DNA from: Podospora bellae-mahoneyi | Lineage: Eukaryota; Ascomycota; Sordariomycetes; Sordariales; Podosporaceae | Direction: 5' to 3' | DNA length: 64,000 nucleotides | Assembly (NCBI RefSeq): GCF_035222275.1 | Contig: NC_085886.1 | Coordinates: forward strand, 3,596,001 to 3,660,000 | In this document: positions 1 to 11,584 of the stretch, one piece after another | Position numbering within the stretch: the first letter of the stretch is position 1 | How the letters are laid out: each line of letters opens with the position of its first letter | Notes under the pieces: model-generated | What the model was told of the DNA's origin: nothing | Database searches by the model: none | Seen by the model: only the letters and a program-made list of their open reading frames with translations | Program-made: the position numbers and the translations under genes

Positions 1-302
1 AGGGTGAATGCTGTATAGTAGTAGCACATATGGCTTTTTATCAATGGAGAGACGGTTGATGATTCACCATGTCTTGCCTAGAGTTGGGTAACATTCCAGT
101 GAGGCATCATTACGATTGCAGAAAAATCCCGCCCTAAAAATAGTTCCCACGTGTATGGAAATGTCTCTGGAGGTGCCAAATTTGGGAATCAACTGTTTTT
201 GGTAACCTGTGTCGAGAAATCAGTTGGGTAGAACATGGATAGGGGCAAAAAAGGGGTGATTGGCCTTGGCAGGTGGAGAAAGGTGAAAAGCTAAAAATGA
301 TC

Positions 303-385
303 TCTCCCGCCGGGAATTGAACCCGGGTCTCGAGCGTTGTTGACTGGATGACAAGCTCACATACTGACCACTATACTACGGAAGA
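303..385 (-). tRNA. tRNA-Asp (anticodon GTC) with a short intron
   Basis: On the minus strand the 83-nt segment folds as a tRNA. The acceptor strands TCTTCCG and CGGGAGA pair over seven positions, with one G-U. The D-arm region is AGTATAGTGGTCAGTA, and the T-arm carries GGTTCAATTCC, a good pol III B box. The anticodon loop reads TTGTCA, giving anticodon GTC, and the stem TGAGC closes with GCTCG only if about 12 nt after position 37 are removed, which is the canonical place for a tRNA intron. No CCA is encoded, as expected in a eukaryote. Confidence 0.9.
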
Positions 386-1164
386 TGTACAGGTGTTGAG
401 CACCTGTCGTAGTGAGAGGATTGGTTGCAAGGCATGGGTGGAGGTAGTGTATATAAGGGGAGTATACATGATCCCATCCCTTGAACCACTTTTGCGATCC
501 ACTTCCAGCTCATGCCTTCCTCGTCAGATATGCAGTGAAGCGGTGCAACCTTTCAGCGATGAAGTGCGCTGGACACAATACATAGGCCGGCACTGGGTTT
601 GGTGGCCCAGTTGTTGCCTCCGAGTTATTATCGCCAAGTGGACCCCTTTGTCTTGACGTCATGGCGCCCCATGCTAGGCTTTCTATCAAAGCCAAGGGTT
701 TCGATCAACAATAGTGACGACGGGTGACGGGTTGAGTCTCGGAGCCACGGAAGAACATTTTACTGTTGATGGTGGTCAGCAGTGGCGGTTACCGTCGTTA
801 TCTAGTTGAACGAGAGTAAACTGGGGACGTCGGTTTGTGTTGGGGGAAAAAGTGAAACGCCGCAGCAAATAGCTACTGCGATATGTATAGGAGAACCCTA
901 TCTAAATCTACCTGGTAGGAATAGTTGAATATCCTGTATGCTGAAATTATATCCGTTGAAGCAAATAGCCCCTCAAAATCCCTCCAAAAGATGTCATATA
1001 TCCATATGGTCAAGTCATCAAGACCCAGAAAAAGAAACAAGAAACCCAAAAAGTCGCACCGTACACCCGGGGCTGACGTTGGAGACCCCATAAACTCCAA
1101 CGCTTCCAACTCAAAAAAAGACGAGTCATCACAAAGCCGTGTGGCATGTGCCATCTTTCAGACA
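386..1164. other. intergenic, no gene seen
   Basis: Only short overlapping open frames without family signals occur here. It holds the upstream flank of the tRNA and the 3' flank of the zinc transporter gene. Confidence 0.6.
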
Positions 1165-3038
1165 CTAAGCCCAGGCTCCTACTAAACTCATGCAAATGGC
1201 GCCAAAAAGCACAAGGAAGCAGGCCGCAACCCGCTTGCGACCGCGGAGGGTAGCCCAGCTGTCATCACTGAGAAAGTCCTCCGCGAGCAACTCGATGAGG
1301 GCGGCAAAAACAAGCAGTCCCGATGAGATGGCGTTCATGGTTCCCACCAAGATCAGGCCAAACTCAGAGTCGGGGGCGTAAAGCGTGTGGGTGGCTAGAC
1401 CAATGGCTTGACCAATAGGTGTCCTGAAGACGGCACCGTTAGCTTCATCTTCTGTTGAACACACCGGCTGTTTGACAATAACACTTACGTGCATCCATAA
1501 GCCAACACCATGAACCATGGCTGCAACATCCCCTTTTGCCAGTTGATAGAGGCAATACGAGCTCCCAATGCGAGACCCTCAAACGTTTCTGCAATGATAT
1601 GTTAGCATTCTTGTAGTTTTGAGACAAACAGGAAAGCGTTTGCTACTCACGGTGAAAGGCAACAGCAATTAACAAGACGACAAAGTTGCCGCCGACGGCG
1701 ACACTTAACGCCATACCAATGAAAATACTGTGAAACAAGATGCCGACCTCAAGAAGCATGCACTGCAAGATCTTCTTCTTGTGTAGCTGCTCCTCAGTAA
1801 GGCCGACTTGCTGGGATTCCACAGCGCTCCCAAGCAGTTCCTTAGACCTCATCTTCTCATCTGGGGAAACGGCCGGGGTTTCACGCCCAACCGCCACACT
1901 CTCCTCGGAAACAGGCTCAACAACAGCCTGGCTTTCCCGGCGAGTGGCCCCCGAAGGCCTCGTGATAGCAGCCAGTACTGGTGCCTGGGAACAGTGGCCA
2001 CCAAAGGACGTAGACCGGTGACGATGAGGAGGCTCCTCTTGGGCCTGTGACCCATCACTGTCCTCGGCCTGTCTCCTAGGACGAGGGGTGTACTGACGAG
2101 CAGGGCTAAACACCATCTCTATGACGGCCACGAAGAAAATTCCAAGCAGGGCAATAGCCCCCGGCATAGCGGGGTAGTCATCAGTCCAGAAGCTGGAGAG
2201 GCACGGGTCGCCAAGAGAGATGAAAGCCGTCGGGAGGAGATGCACGAAAGCGGTGGCGAGCAGGACACCGGTACCAAAATGACGAACAGCGAAAAAGAAG
2301 CGCTCGGGGATGCGAATGATGGGGAACTTGAGGGCGATCATGGGCAGAGCGCAAGCCAGTCCGGAGACGGCGAGGATGATAACCAGGGCGCCCACATGAA
2401 GCGGCATGTTGTAGTCGGCGGTAGCATTGCCATTTGTACCGCAGCGACCACTGTCCTGGCGCTTGGTGAGCTGCTTCAAGAGCAGAGAAGATTCGCGGGG
2501 AACAACAGCACTGGAACTGGCGGTGGTCGTCTCGACGGGATGACCACCCGAAAACATGACCGGTACACCGTGTCCGGCAACGTGCACCATTGTCGACACA
2601 GCGACAACAGAGAGAAGCCATCCAATCCAGCCCGAGGGGGGCCGGATCAGAGGCTGGGAATGACAGGCTCGGCCTTCACCACCTAGCACTGTCTGGGGGG
2701 CTGCAATGGGCGGATCTGTGGTGATTTTTGTGTTAGTGACGTTGAAACAGGACGCCAGCTGTGTCGAAAAAAAGGGACAACTTACGACCGCTCATTGCAG
2801 AGGCATTGCGCCCCCAAGCGCGGGTTTGCTTGTCGCAATTTTTGATAAAACTCCCCTTCTCGTCATTTAATACCCCAAATGCACTGGCTGCCCCTCCTGA
2901 TGCGCCATTGCGCTGCTCGCGGGCGTTTGCGATGCCATTGAGGTCCTCGCAAGTGGTGAGGTCGGGAGCGAGAAATGGCGGGTTCTGGTTCCAATCAGGA
3001 TGCTCAAAGTCATCGTCTGTTCTCGAAGGGCGGTTCAT
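1165..3038 (-). CDS. ZIP-family zinc/iron permease
   Basis: Four exons (3038-2786, 2715-1651, 1588-1489, 1423-1165) join in frame to 558 residues. This is a ZIP (SLC39-like) metal importer, probably in the plasma membrane. The N-terminal ~190 residues are polar and variable. Membrane segments follow at about 191-213, 230-246 (HFGTGVLLATAFVHLLP) and 269-288, then a long cytoplasmic loop containing PHRHR, then the core LFHSIFIGMALSVA near residue 415 and HQTFEGLALGARI formed across the second intron. The His and Glu of these two helices are the metal-binding signature of the family. The C-terminus has the last two helices and ends in GAWA. All three introns have clear GTAAG/GTGAG donors. Substrate (zinc rather than iron) is inferred from fungal relatives. 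Confidence 0.9.
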
Positions 3039-5258
3039 GATTGGTCTTTTGGTAGGGTCTGCTATGGTTTCCGTATATCAATGGGGGGCTCTGTTCGAGC
3101 GGTCTGCTACTCAAAACAATCGCACGGCGGAGTATCAGAGACTTGACGGATTGTGGCTTCTTTATGTACTTATGTAAACGAGGAAAAAGACCAAACACTG
3201 GATGACTGACGAGCTGACTGGGATCATTTCTTGATGAACAAAAATCGATCCGCTTGCAAATGACAGCAGGTGGGGCACGGTTGAAGGGGCCAGCCCACGC
3301 TGCCCACCCGTGGCAGTGGTGTCCTTGAAACAAACCCGCCTGCAAGAACGCATCCGACAGCAATACGCCCTTAAAGTGAGCTCCCTATTGGGCAGCTCCT
3401 CGGGACCACAGCGGTGAGGTGTGGGGTCGGAATGTTACGGAGCGTGTGCCAAGATCGATACGAACTGCTGCGACACTCGCTCTACGGTTGGCTGTCTTGT
3501 CAGGTTCTTGGAGGACGACGGGATGCAGTCGTGAGTGTGGGTAGGCGAGTTGCCCAGCCCTGGTAGAGGTGCTGCGAAAATTCAAAAACCTTCTAGAGCA
3601 TCTCAGTGGATTCCAGGCCTTGTCAGTGCTAAGAATATCGGAAGCACCTTGATGGCTGCCCCAAGCCCAAGACCAAGCGGCATGTGATTGGATGCCCCGG
3701 AATATGCATGACAAGCATCTGGTCATGAGACCAACACAACCTGCAAGAAGGTTGTCCGTGCACAATCTCCACCGGGTTAGGGTTTTCTGTGCGCTTTCCG
3801 CATTGGGGCAGCCACTTACACCGATTTTTTGCTTCGCCAGAGACTGACAGGACTGCCCGCGCTTATTTATATTATTATCCCCATAACAATACACCATGGC
3901 GCCATCTTCAAACATTTGAGATCCTCTCTTACACTATCAGTGACAATAAGATGAAATGGGGGCAGTCCGTCTCTCTGTCGTTCGCGCCGTCCCCCTCCCG
4001 CCTCTGCAAAAACCAAACTCCATGGTGGACCTCAACGTTCCGTAGGGCTGTTTCTTGCAATTGCGTGCCCACCACGGGATCGCCGTCGGCAAAGGGCCAG
4101 CATCATTCCCCATATCAAATTTTCTGGGGTAACGGGGGCGGGAATGGATCCCCGGCCAGCTCCCGAGATCCCCCGGCCAAGACCCGATGGCCGGCATATG
4201 CTCGGCAACTCTGCAGCCCCTGTTCCGGAAGCCACCGGTGACACGGATGTCGTTGAGGCTCATCCACAAATCACAGCTGCGTCCGGAGGAGTAGTCGGCG
4301 GATGCCGGAATCACATCCTGCAAGCTTCCAGGTCGCCTTATCGTTGCTGCATCTACGATGGTTTCCGCCGGTGCTGCCCCAAAGCTTGTAGCCAGGCACG
4401 ATAATCAGGGCTGATTGGTGTGTTACATTGGTCTAAATCCTATCATCGTCTATGTTTCCAGATTGCCAGGTAGTTTATCTGGCCACATGGCTTAGTTTCG
4501 GAGTGGTTTGCCGCCATTATCACACTAGCAGCACATTATATTCAACGACGGCAATTCCAAAACCTCTACTATCTTCAAAAACAAGCTATGCATTAATAAA
4601 GTTATGATTAGGATCCTACGCTGCAGTCTCCATTTGTTGTTCAACAATGCGATTAGCAAGCTTCCACTTGTATGTTTGCTAGCCTTTGCCTGACCAGTTG
4701 TTTAGTAGTTCATCATGGTCGACCCCCCTTTGCCTCGTACTGGTCGATCTGTCTATATGACTTTTGTCATCTCACAGGTCCTCACACTCAACGATATTAT
4801 CTTGCCAAATATGGGCAGCAAAACAGACTGGTATCAAGACATCGGTAGTCTCGGCGTTCATCCCAGTTTTCTTTCAGGGCTTTCTATGAATCTTTCATAC
4901 CTCCGAGATGTTTCTTCTTGACGTATCTGGTCGCACAGAAGGCAGAGATGTATAGAAAAACACTTTGAAGTCAAAGGGTAGCTCAGAAATGATGGTCTAT
5001 GCCAAACGGGTTTTTGACTAAGGCCCTCCTGGTTATGCGATGAGGCATGGAGAGATCTCGTTGGCTGTGATGATTTGGTCTCGGCATACCGTAGGTAAAT
5101 CGGCACAGCAACCGCATCAGATGAAATTTGGTGCAAGTGAGTCGGCGCAACACACATATCCACTGTGCAAACTTTCATTGGATTTCTCGATTGTGGCTTG
5201 TTCTTGCTGTCGACCACGATTCACACTTTGATTCGGCCACTGAGCCAACCTACCAGAA
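3039..5258. other. long gene-poor interval
   Basis: About 2.2 kb with no supportable gene. Open frames up to 176 codons exist on both strands (for example 3385-3915 minus and 3789-4241 plus), but none has a recognisable domain, a signal peptide or a consistent intron structure. The right half is more AT-rich. The left part presumably includes the promoter of the zinc transporter gene. Confidence 0.55.
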
Positions 5259-5995
5259 TTGGCCATGAGAATCGATACTGAAGAAGTTTACAATTCGATC
5301 AAAACTTTTCTCTCAATCATGAGTCACTGGACCAGGTGGCCAGGAAATACCACGGGCCTGACATTGGATATCGGCGTTGAATCACCCAGTGACGTTCTAC
5401 ACCACTTCAAGTACATGGGAGCAGGTGGAACGACTCTTATGTTCACCTGAACACGGTCCCTCTCATGGCTGGGTTCTAGGTCGACAGGTCTCACCACCAC
5501 CACCCGTAACCCTCCTGATGCTTTCTCAGCGGCCCTACTCCTTTTCTCACCGAATGAGCTCTCTTCAGCAAGAGGCGCCTCTTGTCTCAATTGTAACAGC
5601 TCTCAAGATCCGGCGGCACAGTCGTCTGAGTTGGAACTCGTTCAATCTAACCTTCATCATTCATCATCTGACCCCCCGGGTCTACAAGAGACTCTTCACG
5701 AACCATGGAGAGGATGGAGCGACAGGCGGCGCGGCCTGGGTTGACCGACTGCTTCCCAGCCAGGCTATCCCATGTTGCTTCTGTTTCGTTTGCGCGTAGC
5801 GAGCAGACGCTGAAATCGCTGGTTCTCTTTGAGGATTCGAGGGAAGTTTACGTGGAATCGAGCAGGGCGGGAATGCGACATCAGATCAGCCACAGCCACG
5901 TGCTCGCGCAGACGGCCTACTATCTTGGCTTGGAGCATTTGGAGCTGAGGACTCGAGTCATTGATCCGGTTCTCCAGGGTTAGATCAAGTTTGAG
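5259..5995 (+). pseudogene. decayed DUF6546/F-box-type fungal gene
   Basis: Three successive plus-strand segments in different frames resemble pieces of the large Sordariomycete family often annotated as F-box or DUF6546 proteins. The first (from about 5259) contains GLTLDIGVESPSDVLHHFKY, close to the family's conserved LxLSPSDxEHHFK-type stretch. The second (about 5450-5690) contains VTALKIRRHSRLSWN, like the usual VTSLxIRRQxRR. The third (5705-5983) contains LKSLVLFEDSREVY and YYLGLEHLEL, like the usual LKRLSVFEDFNEDY and LEHLSASFMV. Stops and frame changes separate the pieces, and no plausible introns restore one frame. The family call is from memory of its motifs and is moderately sure. 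Confidence 0.45.
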
Positions 5996-6118
5996 GATGG
6001 GTTGAAGATTTGGAATGTGGAGTATGGAAGCTTCCCTTGAGTTTTTAGATGGTAAAGAGGTACCTAGTTCTCTTTGTGGTATACATGTAATTCATATCAT
6101 TCTGATCATCTGGCTAAC

Positions 6119-7246
6119 TTACACCACCCTGGCAAAGAAACCCTCCACCTCACCAAGACTATCCCACCCCAACACACTTCCCCCGGCCACCAACAGAGCC
6201 CAGAGCTCTTCCATACTCCCCCCGTGTTCACTGTCTCCCACAGTCTCTACCCTGAGGCTCGACCCATAGGCCAGCGCCCCGACAGTAAACGCCAACGCGA
6301 GGATCACATACCCCTCCGCCTCAGCAGCAACCACGCTCCCAGGCGGCTGTCTGAACTCGATCGTGCCCCGAGGCTGCCGCTCCCCTTTGTTCACCGGCGC
6401 CGACAGCATCCCAGTGAAGTCCCTATCTCAACCTTGTTAGCCACATCATGCATCTTTCACGGTACAGCAGGCAACACAAACCACTTGTACACCTTCCCCC
6501 TAACCCTATCCTTCTTCCACCCATGCGCCCTCGCATAAGCAGACTCCTTTGGAAACAAATTCATCGCCTCCACCACACCGTCTCCGTCCTGGTAAGCGCC
6601 GTCAATGACAGACATGCACTCCCCCAAGATTAGCCCCGCGAGGGCGGGATTCAACCGATTGGATTGGCACCAGTAGCCCTCCCCGCGGGAGGAGGGGAAG
6701 AGCCGGTCGAGACTGGCTTCAAAGTAGAGGCAGGATTTGGCAAGGGATGCGAGGTCAAAGGGGGTGAAAGGGGAGGGGTAGGACTGGGAGAGGTGGACGT
6801 GGGTTGAGCAGTGGGGGGAGGGGAAGACGGTGTAGTGCGTGTGGAGGAGGGAGAAGATGATGGCGAGGGTGGGGGAGAAGTTTGTGGAGAGGGGGGAGAG
6901 GACGGGGGAGACTAGCTCTATGCCCCCTTTTTTGTGTGCATTGTTAGTAGGCACGGACGGGGATGTACAGGGGTTTTGGGGGAACCGAGAACATACAGAG
7001 GTTCTTTCCTGGCTGACTGGGGATTGTCACTTCCTGAGTGATGGACCACTCGCGGTAGTTGTGAGCGGATTTGTCATTGGAGTCGTTGACGTGGTTTGGG
7101 ATGCCGGCTTTGGCTAGGCGTTTGCTGAGGTCTTTGGCAAGGGACTTCCAGCTGGAGTGAGAGGGACCTTTTTTGCGAGGGCCGAGGAGAAGTTCAATCT
7201 CCAAACCAAAGCGGAGGGTCGGGGTTGGGTTGGCTGCTTGATTCAT
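6119..7246 (-). CDS. putative amidoligase (Amidoligase_2 family)
   Basis: Three exons (7246-6997, 6926-6461, 6422-6119) give 339 residues in frame. The N-terminal RFGLEIELLLGPRKK and, across intron 1, WGIELVSPVL match the family's conserved FGVEIE and W-x-vElvSP motifs, part of an ATP-grasp/glutamine-synthetase-like fold. Later come HYTVFPSPHCSTHVHLS, with the His cluster typical of the family, and near the C-terminus RGTIEFRQPPGS, the conserved R-G-T-I-E-F-R active-site strand. The family forms amide bonds between a carboxylate and an amine, but fungal substrates are unknown. The first intron is clean (GTATGT). The second would be only 38 nt, so that junction is provisional. The start at 7246 is chosen because it lies just before the conserved region; an in-frame ATG at 7327 is also possible. 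Confidence 0.75.
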
Positions 7247-9104
7247 AATAGAGTAAGAAAAAGTGAGGATTTGTGTGATGGCAATAATGTACAAAGGGGT
7301 GTTCCAAGACAACATTCCAGAGGTCATATATCTTTTATATTTGATTCCTGATCATACAACTTCCTATCCAAGGTAGATACCTCGCGGGTCTGCTTCTTGA
7401 AACAGCCTCATGTTCGTCGTCCCATGTTGGATGTCAGGCCATTCCTGTCCGACACAGTGGACATCACAATGCTGCAACAGTGGAACAGCTGCGTGAGAGC
7501 TTGTACCCAATGGAACCACCATCTTCTCAAGAAGCCCAAAACGAAGCGAGACCGGCCTGCAGTTTCGGTGTCTCCTTGACCGCATACTAGGTAGTCCTGT
7601 GAATGAGACGACCAGCGTTGCGCCCATTATCATATGGGCTTGAAGACACACTAGGATGCTGTCAACGAGACTTGACCGAGAGGTATTGGAAACAAGAAAT
7701 TCAAGCGGTAACGCACTAGCGGCGAAGCTAAACATCTTCGGCGTCACGCCCGTGATGTGAGTGCTAGTAGGGGGCTAGAAGAGACCAAGACAGTGCCGAC
7801 AGCCATGAGAACATTGTATATGCCGACCAAATCACCCTGTATTTCTCGGTGTAGAGTGTGGACCTTGGGCCGGATATGTGATCCTGACAGATACGAAAGT
7901 GGCCGAAGCAACGCCTCAGAGCGCTTATTAGGTAGTTACCAAGACCCCAACGCCACGACGGTTACTATTTTTGATGTTGAGAAAGGAGCTGCAACTGCTG
8001 TCAGATTCGGCAAGCTGGATGTCTCCCCGGCACTTGGACGCATACAAGCAGCCTTGCCAGGCAGTCGTGAAACCTTGATCCCGGGGGCTGGGTCTCTGCG
8101 GCCGCATAGAGGTGGGCGGCCGCCATCAAAGGTGGTGTGGTGGGGGGAACAAGAGGCCAATCAGTATGAGTTTTTGGAGATGAACATGTGCGGCGGCTGC
8201 CATACCATGTCGAGGGCTGTTGGTACTCGACAACGTCGTCAGCAGAGCCGCAGGATTGCTCTCGGTGAGAACCAAGGTGAGGGTGTGATTGAGATTGCAT
8301 TGGAGGTGGTGTTTGCAGCCACTGAAGCGCCAATGATTAGAGTCCGTCTTGATTGGCCGTGACTATATCAGCATTTCCAAAAGAACAGTGGATTTCTTCT
8401 TCCAAGACACCGTTGAACCAGCGAGCATGGAAGTGGAGCGCGATAAGCGCCGAAGAAACGCAAATGTCGCCAGGATGAACCAACTAAGCCTCGTGATCGG
8501 ACCCCAGGAAAGATCGCCAATACTAGGATTTGATATGGTTTTGTCCTAACGATGTTTGAAATCTGGACTTGATCATAAGCTGTTGCAACGCTGATATTAA
8601 GCCACGAGGTAGCCCGGCGTGGAAGCTTGAATCTGCTCGCATTGTGAATCTTCCCCGTGACAAAGCTGTCAGTGACGTTCGATAGTGAATAATGATATCA
8701 AGCGAGTGGATAGATATAAAATGGAAGGGAAGGGGACTGGGTTTTCCCGCGGATTTGAATAAGAATCCTGCGTTGAGACTTGGAAATGCCCACGATACGG
8801 TCTCTTTTGTGATGTAGCGACCATTGGAGGCTGGAAATAACTTCATCTTGGACCCCACTTACAGGTATGTAGAAGTGGTTTATTTAGATTCTGGCACAAG
8901 AGTTACAAGTTAAGCGTTTTGGCGTTTTCGCATAACCTTCCAGGTTGGCTGTTGAGAACTAAAAAATATTCTATACCGGTGTAAGAGTAACTTAATCCCA
9001 CAGAGAACCCAGTCCCAAGAAGAATCCTTCACCCTTTGATTCACAACAGTTTCACCATCCATCCATTCACAACAAATTCACTATTCAACCTTCAGACAGA
9101 CAAA
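7247..9104. other. gene-poor interval
   Basis: About 1.9 kb. Open frames at 7364-7747 (minus), 7757-8362 (plus) and 8523-8858 (minus) have no family motif I recognise and no consistent splice signals, so none is called. The last ~100 bases are A/C-rich and look like the 5' leader of the Dom34 gene. Confidence 0.5.
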
Positions 9105-10525
9105 ATGATGCGAGGACGTAGTGCCCCACAGTCTGCACAGGAGACAACCCCACTCTCCAGGAGCAGGGGTAAAGCGGTCGCAACCCCGCAATGGTATGCC
9201 CTGCTGCTGCTGCGAACTTTCAAGGCGCATCCCACTCAATTACTCACATCACCTCTCATAAAACAGGCAAAGATCCCAATACAGCTTCAGAGGGAAAAAA
9301 GACCGGCATGCGCTTCGCCTCACCTCGCCAGACGGTGGCCAGCATAGATGAGACCGAGGGGGTCGGCCTCATCATCACTGAGCCAGAGGATCTATGGCAC
9401 GCCAACAACCTCATCGCAATTGGCGACACCGTCTATGCCCCCACCAACCGCAAGGTCGCCACCGAGACTCTCACAGGGTCAACATTCACTCAAAAAGTGC
9501 GCATCGAGCTGGCCGTCAAGGTCACCGACACCTCTTTTGACCCGCGCGCCTCGGAACTTCGCGTGGCGGGCACTATTGTCAACGAAAATGAAATCGCTGC
9601 CGTGGGACAGTACCACACCATCACCCTCAAGCACACTGATCGCGACATCAAGTTTACCATATGGAAGGAGCAAGGCTGGGACTCAGTGGCCCGCGCCCTG
9701 CTCGCAGAGGCTGTCAGCGAGACGGCCAACAAGGACGTGGTGTTTGCAGTGGTGATGCAGGAGGGAATGGCCAATCTCTGCCTGATCACCGAGTCAAGAA
9801 CATTGGTCAAACAGAGGATCGAGCACACCATCCCCAAGAAGAGGTCGTCGCGCAAGGAGGCCGAGGGAGGCATGTCAGACTTTTACGGGAAGATTCTGTC
9901 AGCCATACTCAGCGCCATCGACTTCAACGAGCGCTCCGGCATCCCCAAGCAACTCCTACTCGCCAGTCCTGGCTTCGTCGCGCATAACTTTCGAGATTAC
10001 ATGAAGGAGTATGCCGAGAAGAAAGCGAACAAGCCACTGGCGCGGTTGGCTACCGAGGCGGCCGTGATCCACACGAGCACTGGACATGTGCACAGTCTCA
10101 ACGAGGTGCTCAAGAGCCCCGAGGCACAACGAACCATGCGAGACTCCAAGTTCACCAACGAGACAAAGCTGATGGACAATTTCTACCAAAAGCTTCGGCA
10201 AGATGATGGGAGGGCGTGGTACGGTGTTCAGCCAGTCGCCAAGGCCATCAGAGAAGGTGCCGTGGGCCGTGGCGGCGGTGTGTTGATGGTGAACAGCGCC
10301 TTTTTCAAGAGCATGGACGTGGCGGAGCGGCAGAAATATGTTGCACTTGTCGACAAGGTCAGGGAAGATGGCGGCGACGTTAGACTGCTCAGCAGCGACC
10401 ACGAGAGCGGCCAGCGGTTGGATGCATTGGGCGGGATCTGTGCGCTCCTGACATACCCGTTGCATGATCTTGACGAGGAGGATGAGGAGGAAGATGCGTC
10501 GGCGGCGGGGACGACGATAATATGA
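9105..10525 (+). CDS. dom34: Dom34/pelota ribosome-rescue factor
   Basis: Exons 9105-9168 and 9267-10525 join in frame to 440 residues. With Hbs1, Dom34/pelota splits ribosomes stalled in no-go and non-stop decay. It resembles eRF1 but lacks the GGQ motif. Visible landmarks are EPEDLWHANNLI and TGSTFTQKVRIEL (N-terminal Sm-like domain), IVNENEIAAVGQYHTI, EQGWDSVARALL, AVVMQEGMANLCLIT (central domain), ILLASPGFV-like LLLASPGFVAHNF, DGRAWYGVQPVAKA and an acidic tail DLDEEDEEED. The usual protein starts at about the internal ATG at 9308 (MRFASPRQT). The region before it is an unusual extension reached through one 98-nt intron, and either start is possible. The canonical first residues (MKLI-type with DGSG) are poorly conserved here. 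Confidence 0.9.
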
Positions 10526-11584
10526 AGCTGAGTCCGGTGTTTATCGGCAGACGTTGGCCTGCGGTGGGTTCCCGGCTCGGTAGCTGGTGGTTCTGATGGC
10601 ACTAGCATCGGGTGCTGCCGAGGGTTCACAGTTCGCTTAACGACCCGGAACTTGGTACAACATCATCAAACACGACATATCTAGGATAACCAGAACCTAA
10701 GGGAATGCGACATGAAGTTTGATGTACAGGTATAGATAGACAGAGTGCATATTTTAATACCCAACAGCAAATGACAATCGATTGTATCTTTGTTTTTATA
10801 CATTATTCTGTCCTTGATAACATATACAGAGTAGGTACTCGCAGCGCAGATCCACAGGGACGGATTTCGGGGGTTGCGCCACCGTTTGCGAGCAGTTGAA
10901 ACCCATCGACCTTGATGATGTAACCTGTTGAACCACTGTTGAAACACACAAACATCACACCATCCTCAAGTTCTCTTTCTGTTCCGCGTATACGCATGAT
11001 TGCCACACAACGGCCATTGTTGGTAGAGACCTCGTCATTCTCATTCTTGGATCGATCAGTACGCGTATACGGCCCCATCCCGATCGCCTGCGTCATCCAG
11101 TCTCCGCTCCCGCTCCCCACAGTTCAGCTTTCCTTGCCCCGCCAAGCTGAGGTCGGACACGGACACACGGACAACTGTCAACTCCTCCGCTTGCTGCCGG
11201 CTCCCCTCATCCAACTTCACCTTTACCCACCGTGTTCCAGGCTAAGCCGGTCAAGAAAACGGTAGACGGTAGATGCTAGACGGTAGACGGCAGACCACGG
11301 ACGAACCGGGCCGACGACGTTGAAGGAAAGAAAGCGCAACAACCTTACACGGTCGCACAAAACACTGCCGCATAGTAAAAAGTTCGTTGCATGTGCCAGC
11401 GTGACAGGGCTGGTTATAGCCTGCAGATCGGCATCCGGGCCCCTCTCTCGAGTCCGATCAAGCTCCATCCATGCCTCCTGCGAAACGGCACGCCCAACAA
11501 TTGTTACACGGTAGGCGTGTTGAGGTGGTGGTCAGCAGCAAAGGCTGAAATGCCAGAACAGTGTCGCTTGAACACAACGCCGAC
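10526..11584. other. intergenic with a TAGACGG short tandem repeat
   Basis: No gene is seen. At about 11262-11296 the heptamer TAGACGG recurs with variants (ggtagacggtagatgctaga and following). The right end is the presumed promoter and leader of the WD40 gene. Confidence 0.6.

Noticed and set aside
3385-3915. Minus-strand frame of 176 codons as a gene
   Set aside because: It has no family motif, no signal peptide and a composition unlike neighbouring proteins, and it lies in the upstream flank of the ZIP gene.
7757-8362. Plus-strand frame of 201 codons as a gene
   Set aside because: The translation shows no domain, frames on the other strand are equally long, and no homologue-like motif is visible.
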